From the NCBI GenBank assembly GCA_017388605.1, contig JAFPIE010000161.1:1-16873 (forward strand): a stretch of 16,873 nt of DNA, read 5' to 3'. The notes under the pieces are model-generated. The model searched no databases. It was not told the origin of the DNA and was given only the letters and a program-made list of their open reading frames with translations. Below, piece by piece: positions 7,893-14,779 of this stretch (position 1 is the stretch's first letter; each line of letters begins with the position of its first letter). Origin of the DNA: Acholeplasmatales bacterium. Lineage in GTDB: Bacteria > Bacillota_I > Bacilli_A > Acholeplasmatales > Anaeroplasmataceae. The position numbers were made by a program, and so were the translations under genes.

Positions 7893-8927
7893 ATGAAGGA
7901 ATTAAAGGGTTATATGAAGGGAGTAAATCTCGGTGGGTGGCTATCACAGGGCTCACTAGAATTATCCCACATAGATACATTTATTAAAGAAGAAGACATC
8001 AAAAGAATTAAGGAAATGGGCTGTGACCATTTAAGATTACCTGTAGATTTTGAAAATATCTATAAGGAAAAGGAAAGAATCGATAATCCTATTGGATATA
8101 AATATATTGATTTATGTATTTCTTGGTGTCAAAAATATGAGTTAAATATCGTTTTAGATTTACATAAGGCACCAGGCTATTCCTTTGATGATTTTGAATA
8201 TTCTAGTGATTTCTTTCATGATAAGAAGCTTCAGGAATTATTCTTAGATATTTGGGATAGATTATCCAAAAGATATGCGAAATATTCTTATATGATGATG
8301 TTTGAAATGCTAAATGAGGTTACAAGCTTTGATGTTTTAGATGCTTGGAATGATCTTGCAGATCGCTGTATCGATGTGATAAGAAGAAATTCAAAGGATG
8401 TTAAAATTCTATTTGGTGGGGTAGGCTATTCTAGCGTTAAGGCAGTGAAGTACATACCAAAGCCAAAGGATTCTAATATCGTATTTAATATTCATTGTTA
8501 TGAGCCTATGGCATTCACTCATCAGGGTGCCTATTGGATGGATAAGATGCCCACTTATTTTAGAATCAAATACCCAATGCCAATAGAAGAATATAAGGCT
8601 ATTGCCACTGTATGTCCATCCTTAGTCAATGGTACATTAGGCACATTAGATCACGCAATAGAGCTATTAAAAGGCAATTTATTTGAAGAAATCTTTAAAG
8701 AGGCTATCCTATATACTGAAAAACAGGATACCTATTTATATTGCGGAGAATATGGAGTTATTGATAGAGCGGATCCAGCTTCTTCCTTAATTTGGTTAAA
8801 GGAAATCCATAATATCTTTGAAAAATACCATATTGGTAGAGCGATTTGGAGCTATAAGGAAATGGATTTTGGTATCATTGGAGATCATTATAAGGATATT
8901 TATGATGAATTAATTAAAAATCTATAA
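7893..8927 (+). CDS. GH5-family glycoside hydrolase (cellulase/exo-glucanase fold), cytoplasmic
   Basis: This is a 344-residue (beta/alpha)8 retaining glycosidase of the cellulase family A type. Conserved points are KGVNLGGWLSQ (9-19), HLRLPVDF (46-53), VLDLHKAPG with His91 (87-95), acid/base Glu142 in MLNEV, HCYEP with His201/Tyr203, nucleophile Glu286 in YCGEYGV, and W319 in AIWSYKEMDFG. There is no signal peptide or carbohydrate-binding module. It should therefore act inside the cell on short oligosaccharides rather than on polymer, for example as an exo-glucosidase or cellodextrinase. The subfamily cannot be assigned by eye. GAGGT (7883-7887) is its SD. Operon position after GH1 and galM supports a shared substrate. 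It ends just before a strong bidirectional terminator. Confidence 0.88.
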   Translation: MKELKGYMKGVNLGGWLSQGSLELSHIDTFIKEEDIKRIKEMGCDHLRLPVDFENIYKEKERIDNPIGYKYIDLCISWCQKYELNIVLDLHKAPGYSFDDFEYSSDFFHDKKLQELFLDIWDRLSKRYAKYSYMMMFEMLNEVTSFDVLDAWNDLADRCIDVIRRNSKDVKILFGGVGYSSVKAVKYIPKPKDSNIVFNIHCYEPMAFTHQGAYWMDKMPTYFRIKYPMPIEEYKAIATVCPSLVNGTLGTLDHAIELLKGNLFEEIFKEAILYTEKQDTYLYCGEYGVIDRADPASSLIWLKEIHNIFEKYHIGRAIWSYKEMDFGIIGDHYKDIYDELIKNL

Positions 8928-8928
8928 A

Positions 8929-8985
8929 AAAAATACCCCTATAGTTGGACTAGAGAAAATCTAGAAAGACTCAAGGGGTATTTTT
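8929..8985. terminator. Bidirectional terminator with an internal hairpin between convergent genes
   Basis: AAAAATACCCCT (8929-8940) pairs with AGGGGTATTTTT (8974-8985), a 12-bp outer stem with A/T runs that terminates in both directions. The 33 bases between are not a simple loop: CTAGA (8950-8954) and TCTAG (8960-8964) form an inner hairpin with a GAAAA loop. It serves the GH5 gene on the plus strand and the kinase gene on the minus strand. Confidence 0.85.
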
Positions 8986-9009
8986 ATTATGGGAATAAAT
9001 AACTATAAT

Positions 9010-10359
9010 TTAATGCTCCTTTGGGATATTAAGGGTAATTTTAAAACAAGAATTGGTATTTATTTTTATAGAACCATCAAATTGTTCTATCTCTCTTATG
9101 ATGCTGTTTAATCCATTACCATAGGCAATATTTTCTGGTATGATACCATCATTTGTTATAGAGAAGAAATAATTCTTATTATCATTGGTTATGTTAATTA
9201 AAATATTATTTGCTTTACCATGCCTTATCGCATTGGTTGTTGTTTCCTTTATTACCTTATTTAGGAATTTTTGAATTTCAACCTCCTTAGGATATTCCCC
9301 TTCAATACTAAGCTTAATTCCAACCTCGGCTAGAATATGGATTAAATCATTGACATCCTCCTCTTTATAAGCCTCCTCAGGATTAATTTTAAACATAGAA
9401 ATCATATTCTTTAGTTCTACTAAATTATTGGATTCATCATTTAATATAAACATATGCAAAATGGAAAGCTTTTGTGCTAAATCATCATGAAGATGTCCTC
9501 TCATAGTAAGAATTTCCTTTTCCCTTTGGATATTGGCAATACTTTTAAGCTTTAGGGTTAATTCCTCATTATTTTTGAATAATTGCTGTCTTTTATTCAT
9601 CATTTCCATAGTAAGCATTTCTTCTTTTGTGATATCATTGGATGCGATTTGTGTTAACGGCTGATCAAAGCTAAATTTATAAGACTTATCCTCTAAATGA
9701 ATAATAAAGGAATTTTCACTTATATATCTTCCTTTTGTAAGTGAATAATTGAGAAGAGAAGAAATAATATCGCTACCTAAAGAGAAGGATGAGATATTTA
9801 ATTTCTTTAATATATCCTTTAAGCTTTGATTGATATAGGTAATTTGTCCAAAGGCATTGAAAAATGCAATTCCTTCACTAATATCATCTAATGCGTATTT
9901 AATGCTTAGGGCACCAGGGTTTATTTTAATTCTATCTACATTATCAAAGAATATTATGAAGGATCTATATAGCATATAAGAAAATAAAAAGGAAATGATA
10001 TATCCATAATAAGGAATAAAGCTAAAGAATGGTAAATTTATCAAAAACCATATGGAATCTAGAATATAAATCATTTTTTTATCTTGGATGAAGCACAGAA
10101 TTCCTAAAGAAAATGGGATTATTAATACATAATTTAAAACAGTCGATAAAAGTATAGGAATATCTCTTATTATTGGCGTTCTCGTTATAGATAAAATGAG
10201 TAATGAAAGAAATATAGAAATTAAGTATATGTTATATAGCTTTTTTCTTTTACAAATGATTTGAATGGTTATGGAGGATAATAATGCGCCTATGGATATA
10301 ATCATAAAGAAGAGAATAAGAAGCCTAATGGTTGGGGCTAAATCCAAAATATTATCCAT
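9010..10359 (-). CDS. Sensor histidine kinase, HisKA_3 type, with membrane and PAS domains
   Basis: This 449-residue membrane kinase should phosphorylate the response regulator encoded two genes upstream. The N-terminal part has about five hydrophobic segments (11-35, 41-59, 66-90, 97-112 and 117-137). It is followed by a PAS-like domain (YALDDISEGIAFFNAFGQITYINQSL, from 155) and a helical linker. The dimerisation motif is LHDDLAQ with phospho-acceptor His291. The ATPase domain has an N-box around ETTTNAIRHGKA (372-383), a DG motif at 404-405 and the G-box GNGLNSI (414-420). I chose ATG 10359, which has GGAGGTG just upstream and overlaps the preceding gene by eight bases. An upstream in-frame ATG at 10389 lacks comparable support. 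The signal sensed is unknown. Confidence 0.88.
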   Translation of the reverse strand: MDNILDLAPTIRLLILFFMIISIGALLSSITIQIICKRKKLYNIYLISIFLSLLILSITRTPIIRDIPILLSTVLNYVLIIPFSLGILCFIQDKKMIYILDSIWFLINLPFFSFIPYYGYIISFLFSYMLYRSFIIFFDNVDRIKINPGALSIKYALDDISEGIAFFNAFGQITYINQSLKDILKKLNISSFSLGSDIISSLLNYSLTKGRYISENSFIIHLEDKSYKFSFDQPLTQIASNDITKEEMLTMEMMNKRQQLFKNNEELTLKLKSIANIQREKEILTMRGHLHDDLAQKLSILHMFILNDESNNLVELKNMISMFKINPEEAYKEEDVNDLIHILAEVGIKLSIEGEYPKEVEIQKFLNKVIKETTTNAIRHGKANNILINITNDNKNYFFSITNDGIIPENIAYGNGLNSIIREIEQFDGSIKINTNSCFKITLNIPKEH

Positions 10360-11977
10360 GATGCACCTCCATAATATATCGAATTCCATCCTCCGTTTTT
10401 AACCATTTATAATTTTTTATTTCCTTGATTTCATTTATTCCACTTAATTCTAATATAGCTTGATTGGTATTTGGATTAATAATAATTAATAGAAAGACAT
10501 TTTTGAAGGAATACTCCTTTACAATATCATTTATAAAATCATTCACTAGTGTTGCAAAATAAATATCAATTTCTTCTTTGAATAAGAGATTGATAGCTAC
10601 CTGATTAAAATCAACAACCTTAATATCATTTTTGATAACATCTAAAATTAAATTAAATGCTTGATAGCTTAAGGTTTGTCTTTCCTTTGCTTGTAAAACT
10701 AAAAGACATTTTTGCTTCATATAAGCCAAGAGTAATGCCGTTTTTTTCATGATTCTTTTACATTCATTATAATTTTCTGCATTAATTCTATCTGGTAGTG
10801 AATCACTTAATTTATGGACTTCTTTTAGGTTATCATCAATTAATCTTTTAATCTCTGTAGTAAGAGATATTCTAAAATTAATAGCTTTTTCCATATAATT
10901 TACCTTTAGCATATTTCTTAGCAATGTCTCACTTTTTAATAGCTCATCATTTTCTTTTTTTATTTTATCCTGTAAATGAATAATTTCAGAAAGATTTTCC
11001 TCAATGATAATTTTATATTCTCCAATGCTCTTTTCCTTAAATAGATAATTCGAATCATTTGTTAAATATTTAATTTCATCATAGCTTTCGCTTCTATATA
11101 GTAGGTTTTTCCCTTCATCATAAATGCCTATAGGAAGCATAGATCTTTTAAAATTATATACATACCTTCCACTATTTTGGATAAATCCAAAATACATGGT
11201 GAGCTCGAGTAAGGAATATAGAAAGATTGTGTTCATTAATGCAAAATCCTTTAAGAATTGGGTTTTTCTTATGAGACTCAAGCCTATTGTATATAAAATT
11301 AAATAAGTAAAATATAAGCTTATAAGTAAGCCTATAGTGAATGCTTGCTTGAGGGTTAACCTTTTAAATACTCCTAGGAATAAGATAAAAAATCCAAAAA
11401 GCAATAAAAGGATGGAATAAGCTAAAATGATGTAATTCATTATTCCATAGGAATATTTGATTACAACAATTTTAGGATTATCTATAGGATTTGTTATTTC
11501 GTAATTATTATAGACAAAATGATGGAGGCTATTGGTTAATGCGAAGAGAATAAGAATAGTGTATATAGATAATAGAGCTGTGTATAAGACTTTTTTCCTT
11601 TTTAGATTTGGATAGTAGTTTTCTATATTAATGATTAAGAATAATAACGGAAGCCCCATCATAGGAATATTAAAGGCATAATCAATATAAATGGAAAGCT
11701 GTTCTATATTAGGAAGCCACTTCATAAATCTTAAGGCTATCCATAAAAAGCTAGTTAATACAATAAGAATCATAATCGTTCTAACCTTAGAAAACTGGGT
11801 TCTATAAATGATAGATATTCCCCAAAATAAGAAGAAGAACATTAGAATATAGGTAATGAAATAATCGAATTCTCCACCAACTAAATATCCATTCTTAAAA
11901 AGCATTCCCAAAAGGAATGCAATAAAGAAGGAGGACAATAGTGTAATTAAAATTAAAAATCTTATCTTTGCTTTCAT
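10352..11977 (-). CDS. Multi-pass membrane protein resembling a kinase without catalytic core (pseudo-sensor)
   Basis: The N-terminal half of this 541-residue protein holds about eight hydrophobic segments (7-27, 38-57, 67-86, 97-118, 128-149, 177-203, 211-234 and 243-266), like 7TM-type sensor modules. A short PAS-like stretch (GIYDEGKNLLYRS, from 284) and a coiled coil (about 324-358) follow. The C-terminal half has the helical layout of a kinase, including KKTALLLAYMKQKCLLVLQAKE (411-432). No HD phospho-acceptor motif, N-box or glycine-rich ATP-binding box can be seen. It is probably a partner or signal-input subunit for the active kinase next to it. The start overlaps the stop of the regulator gene (ATGA) and has no clear SD, so it is translationally coupled. 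The family resemblance is from memory and would need a profile search. Confidence 0.75.
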   Translation of the reverse strand: MKAKIRFLILITLLSSFFIAFLLGMLFKNGYLVGGEFDYFITYILMFFFLFWGISIIYRTQFSKVRTIMILIVLTSFLWIALRFMKWLPNIEQLSIYIDYAFNIPMMGLPLLFLIINIENYYPNLKRKKVLYTALLSIYTILILFALTNSLHHFVYNNYEITNPIDNPKIVVIKYSYGIMNYIILAYSILLLLFGFFILFLGVFKRLTLKQAFTIGLLISLYFTYLILYTIGLSLIRKTQFLKDFALMNTIFLYSLLELTMYFGFIQNSGRYVYNFKRSMLPIGIYDEGKNLLYRSESYDEIKYLTNDSNYLFKEKSIGEYKIIIEENLSEIIHLQDKIKKENDELLKSETLLRNMLKVNYMEKAINFRISLTTEIKRLIDDNLKEVHKLSDSLPDRINAENYNECKRIMKKTALLLAYMKQKCLLVLQAKERQTLSYQAFNLILDVIKNDIKVVDFNQVAINLLFKEEIDIYFATLVNDFINDIVKEYSFKNVFLLIIINPNTNQAILELSGINEIKEIKNYKWLKTEDGIRYIMEVHHG

Positions 11978-12579
11978 AATACGACAAGTCCATTAGATAT
12001 TGCATATATTGCAACACGAGCTAAGGATGGGAATCCTGTTTTTAAAAGAATTTGAGAAATATGGCTTTTTAAGCTAGAATTGGACATAAATAATTCTTTA
12101 GCAATTTCTTCTCTTTCTAGTCCGCTAGAATATAATCTAACGATTTTAAGCTCTGTTTCCGTTAAAGTAGATACAATTAAATCCTTTGTTTTTTCATTGT
12201 TTGGAAATACGCTATAGCCTGTGCTTGTATTTTTGATTACACTAACAAGCTCCTCCGTAGAGATATTCTTATATACAAAGGAGTTTACTCCTACATTTTT
12301 GGCTTTTTCCATGAAGGAGATGTCAGGGAATCCTGTAATTGCAACTATTTTAAGATTAGGATAAGCATCTCTAATTTCTTTAATATAATTTAAGGCATTG
12401 TTCTTTTCTTCTGTGATAATATCTGTTAGAACTAAATCACATTTCACCTCTTTTAAGGTGCGACTTATATCCTTAGCGTTTTTGATTGAGGCAACAACCT
12501 CAAAGCTTTTCTCTTTGCTTAAGGCCAAAATTAAGCCATCGAGCAAAATGGCTTGATCCTCACATATTAAAATTTTCAT
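11974..12579 (-). CDS. Two-component response regulator, NarL/LuxR type
   Basis: This 201-residue transcription factor has a receiver domain and a C-terminal LuxR-type helix-turn-helix. Receiver residues are the acidic pair in ICEDQ (7-8), phospho-acceptor Asp53 in LVLTDI, Thr82 in AITGF, and Lys104 in VYKN. The DNA-binding domain (138-200) reads LTETELKIVRLYSSGLEREEIAKEL followed by the recognition helix SNSSLKSHISQILLKTGF. I chose ATG 12579, which has AAGGGGTG seven bases upstream and starts exactly at the first beta strand. GTG 12588 and ATG 12585 lie inside or against that SD. First gene of a three-gene operon with a membrane pseudo-sensor and a kinase. Targets are unknown; the direct repeat upstream suggests autoregulation. 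Confidence 0.92.
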   Translation of the reverse strand: MKILICEDQAILLDGLILALSKEKSFEVVASIKNAKDISRTLKEVKCDLVLTDIITEEKNNALNYIKEIRDAYPNLKIVAITGFPDISFMEKAKNVGVNSFVYKNISTEELVSVIKNTSTGYSVFPNNEKTKDLIVSTLTETELKIVRLYSSGLEREEIAKELFMSNSSLKSHISQILLKTGFPSLARVAIYAISNGLVVL

Positions 12580-12599
12580 AAGCATCACCCCTTTATATC

Positions 12600-12638
12600 A
12601 TTATAAAAGCATTATACTTTTTATTCAAGAAGTTGAAA
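12600..12638 (-). promoter_or_regulatory. Promoter region of the two-component operon
   Basis: The minus strand has two TATAAT boxes (12616-12611 and 12605-12600). The upstream one pairs with a weak -35, TTTCAA (12638-12633), at 16 bp. The downstream one pairs with TTGAAT (12629-12624) at 18 bp but would start transcription right at the SD. The weak -35 and the direct repeat just upstream suggest an activator-dependent promoter. Confidence 0.5.
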
Positions 12639-12654
12639 TCTTTCGGGCATTATT

Positions 12655-12688
12655 TAGACTTTTGGCTAAAAAAAATAGACTTTTGGCT
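12655..12688. repeat. 13-bp direct repeat with 21-bp period, probable regulator binding site
   Basis: TAGACTTTTGGCT occurs at 12655-12667 and exactly again at 12676-12688, separated by eight A. The 21-bp period equals two helical turns, so two protein subunits would bind on one face. Relative to the regulator operon's likely transcript start (near 12604) the copies are centred around -57 and -78, a usual place for activator sites. A degenerate third copy may lie nearer the promoter (12637-12649). Confidence 0.65.
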
Positions 12689-12801
12689 CATTCGTAAATG
12701 CTTATTTATATAAAAAAATATCTTAATGAATAAAAACTATACCATAAAAATGGATGCCATATAATTATATTTTTTAATATAATTTAAGCAAGGTGAACGA
12801 T
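12689..12801. other. AT-rich spacer before the hypothetical-gene cluster
   Basis: This stretch has no coding potential that I can see. It holds a 12-bp palindrome ATATAATTATAT (12759-12770) and TATAAT boxes on the plus strand at 12760-12765 and 12778-12783, either of which could be the -10 of the following operon. No good -35 is visible at the right distance. Confidence 0.4.
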
Positions 12802-13290
12802 ATGCTGAATAAAAGAAAAAAAGAAGGCGGAATTGTTACAAGGTATAAGGAAGCAAGACCCGAGATTCTATCTAAGGATATTTTACTTTTTGAATGTGGA
12901 TTTTTATTAAGAGATTATAAAAATCCAAATAGAGTGGGAATGTATGATGGATATTATAGATTCCGTATGGATTTTAAGGATGGTAAAACATATCTTTCTA
13001 TCTTAAATACAATGAATCGATATCTTAAATGCTTGGATATAAGAATAGAAATGACAAATGAGCTATATCAGCTTTTATCTCTTTTAGTTGAAAAGTATAA
13101 TTTGAAGGAAATGAATGGATATACGCATTATGTATCTGGAATTTTAGCAGGATTAGGCTCTTATTTATCTATAACATATAAGACGGGTGAGGCTTTATAT
13201 GCTTCAAGTAATCAAGAAAACATATTCCCTTTGGGGTTTATAAACGAAATGTTAATTTTAATAGAGAAGGAGGAAAGCAATGGAATTTAG
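12802..13290 (+). CDS. Uncharacterised cytoplasmic protein, paralogue of the gene at 13665
   Basis: I do not recognise a named family for this 162-residue protein. It has a basic start (MLNKRKK), then alternating beta-type stretches (DILLFECGFLLRDY; YDGYYRFRMDFKDGKTYLSI), a helix (ELYQLLSLLVEKYNL) and a C-terminal block NGYTHYVSG..GSYLSITYKTGEALYAS (105-135). The same arrangement recurs in the protein encoded at 13665-14105, so the two are diverged duplicates. There is no signal peptide or membrane segment. AAGGTGA (12790-12796) sits five bases before ATG 12802. An in-frame GTG at 12793 lies inside that SD and is less likely. The last 11 bases overlap the next gene. First gene of a co-directional cluster of four. 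Confidence 0.8.
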   Translation: MLNKRKKEGGIVTRYKEARPEILSKDILLFECGFLLRDYKNPNRVGMYDGYYRFRMDFKDGKTYLSILNTMNRYLKCLDIRIEMTNELYQLLSLLVEKYNLKEMNGYTHYVSGILAGLGSYLSITYKTGEALYASSNQENIFPLGFINEMLILIEKEESNGI

Positions 13291-13660
13291 TGGTAGATGG
13301 ATCATTGATAAGGTTGTTTCCTTTGATGATTCGAATAGGGTGAAATATATAACTAGGAAAGAGATTGAAGAAAGTGATGACGAGGATTTAAAGGCATATC
13401 TTTCGTTTATTGTCGATATAAAGGAGGATAATGCCTATGTTTTAGTTGATTCAAAGGAGGCATTAGAGGAAGCAAAAGAGGAAGGGTATACGATATATCT
13501 AAATCGATATATATTATTGGAAAGCTATCCAATAATAAAACGAGAGGATGGGTATTATTACCAAAATGGCTTAGAGGATGACAAACCGAATTATATTAAG
13601 CTTATCCTTAATGAGGATAATTCCTTAGATATGGGGCAATTAGTATTGGTGAGGATGTAG
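13280..13660 (+). CDS. Small uncharacterised protein, possibly lipocalin-like beta barrel
   Basis: This 126-residue acidic protein begins MEFSGRWIIDKVVSFDD and ends with strand-like SLDMGQLVLVRM. The G-x-W near the start and the beta-rich remainder resemble small lipocalin-like barrels, but that is only a fold guess; no catalytic motif is visible. A strong GAAGGAGG lies upstream, and the ATG overlaps the preceding gene by 11 bases, so the two are translationally coupled. The middle is rich in Glu/Asp (EESDDEDLKAYLSFIVDIKEDN). No signal peptide is present, so it is probably cytoplasmic. Confidence 0.75.
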   Translation: MEFSGRWIIDKVVSFDDSNRVKYITRKEIEESDDEDLKAYLSFIVDIKEDNAYVLVDSKEALEEAKEEGYTIYLNRYILLESYPIIKREDGYYYQNGLEDDKPNYIKLILNEDNSLDMGQLVLVRM

Positions 13661-13664
13661 GGTT

Positions 13665-14105
13665 ATGGAGGATATAGAAATTGATGGTGGCTTAAGTATA
13701 GATATAAAGCCTAAGAATGGATGTATTGAATCTAAAAATATTATAGAATGCGAAATTGAATTTATGTTTGATTATGATTCTTTAGATATGGGACATTATG
13801 TATTAAAAAGTAAGCTTTACAAAGACAATATTAAAGGAATATATGAAATCAATGGGGAACAAAACGAATTTGAAGCAAGCATTAGATTCTATAAGGAAAT
13901 ACAAAAAATAATTGATAAGAATCATTTAATAACTCTTAATGGTATGGTAAAGAATAGATGTGGCCTGCCTGAATTTTCGGGTTCTTATATGAGTGTATTA
14001 TATAAAAGCAATGAATGCTTATATTTTAAGGATAACGAGGATAATCATTTGGGCTTTGAAATATGTAGGGAATTTATAAACTTATTTAAAAAATATTGTA
14101 AATAG
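13665..14105 (+). CDS. Uncharacterised protein, paralogue of the gene at 12802
   Basis: This 146-residue protein shows the same order of elements as the first gene of the cluster: a beta-rich N-terminal half (NIIECEIEFMFDYDSLDMGHYVLKSKLY), a helix (RFYKEIQKIIDKNHL), then LNGMVKNRCG..FSGSYMSVLYKSNECLYFKDNEDN (91-126). The Asn-Gly, Gly-Ser-Tyr-x-Ser and Tyr-Lys-x-x-Glu-x-Leu-Tyr positions match the paralogue. It starts four bases after the preceding stop; GAGGA (13651-13655) is nine bases upstream. The family is unknown to me. The duplication inside one operon suggests the two copies form a heteromer or act on related partners, which is inference. Confidence 0.78.
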   Translation: MEDIEIDGGLSIDIKPKNGCIESKNIIECEIEFMFDYDSLDMGHYVLKSKLYKDNIKGIYEINGEQNEFEASIRFYKEIQKIIDKNHLITLNGMVKNRCGLPEFSGSYMSVLYKSNECLYFKDNEDNHLGFEICREFINLFKKYCK

Positions 14106-14120
14106 AAAGGATGGAGGAAT

Positions 14121-14663
14121 ATGAGTATTTTTGATAAGCTAAATAATAAGGGAAAGGGTAACGATTCTTTAAGGGAAACCTTTAAATTTGAGCAATTGCC
14201 TGAATCCTTGAATGAATTTAAAGGATTAAAGGAAGCCTCCTTAGATAATCCATTTAAAACGGCAGCCTTGACGGTTGTTGCATTATGTGTTTATGCAGTA
14301 GATAGAGAAATTGGTAAGGATATGTTGAATTTCTTAAGAGGACCACGTCCTTTATCTCCTATGGAATTATCCTTTTTAAATGATCGATTCATGGACCAGA
14401 AGCAGTATGTGCCATTTTCCTTTTTTGATGGGGCTACACCAGAAAATGATTACACTCCATCAAAGCCATATACAATCACAATTCAAGCGAATCAATATTC
14501 GGATGATGCGAAAGGCTATAAGAGATTGTTGGTAAAGAGTGGTGGAGCGGATAGCTTAAGAATTATCACATTAAGAGAAACCTCTGATGGTAAATGGCTT
14601 TTGTGGGAACAAGCAATTATGGCTGATATTAGAAAGCCAAAAAGCCAAGATCCTTGGGCATAA
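14121..14663 (+). CDS. Conserved hypothetical protein resembling DUF6935
   Basis: The 180-residue sequence has strongly patterned blocks: MSIFDKLNNKGKG, FEQLPESLNEFKGL (23-36), NPFKTAALTVVALCVY (43-58), FLRGPRPLSPMELSFLNDRFMD (71-92), YVPFSFFDGATPENDYTPSKPYTITI (96-121), KSGGADSLRIITLR (139-152) and WLLWEQ..ADIRKPKSQDPWA to the end. I recall this pattern as a family of unknown function found in gut Firmicutes (DUF6935), but could not check it. No membrane segment or signal peptide is clear; the hydrophobic stretch at 46-58 is too short and internal. SD motifs AAGGA and GGAGGA precede the start. Last gene before a terminator, so it ends this four-gene unit. Confidence 0.82.
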   Translation: MSIFDKLNNKGKGNDSLRETFKFEQLPESLNEFKGLKEASLDNPFKTAALTVVALCVYAVDREIGKDMLNFLRGPRPLSPMELSFLNDRFMDQKQYVPFSFFDGATPENDYTPSKPYTITIQANQYSDDAKGYKRLLVKSGGADSLRIITLRETSDGKWLLWEQAIMADIRKPKSQDPWA

Positions 14664-14682
14664 GAAAATGGTGATTCCAATC

Positions 14683-14710
14683 GCGTATAGATATCTATAC
14701 GCTTTTCTTT
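14683..14710 (+). terminator. Rho-independent terminator after the hypothetical cluster
   Basis: GCGTATAG (14683-14690) pairs with CTATACGC (14695-14702) around an ATAT loop. The hairpin DNA is a perfect 20-bp palindrome and is followed by TTTTCTTT. It separates the DUF6935-like gene from the next transcription unit. Confidence 0.8.
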
Positions 14711-14732
14711 AGAAAAAAAATATTATTGTTTG

Positions 14733-14760
14733 TTGCAATGTCCGAAATATAGGATATATT
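14733..14760 (+). promoter_or_regulatory. Promoter of the FtsZ-like gene
   Basis: TTGCAA (14733-14738) and TATATT (14755-14760) are 16 bp apart, just downstream of the terminator. Transcription would start near 14767, after the ATG at 14765. This favours the ATG at 14780 as the real start and implies a very short leader. Confidence 0.55.
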
Positions 14761-14779
14761 AAGTATGGATGGTGATTTT

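Noticed and set aside
12655..12688. Attachment site or insertion-sequence target repeat
   Set aside because: The two copies enclose only eight A, and no integrase or transposase is next to them. A regulator site fits better.
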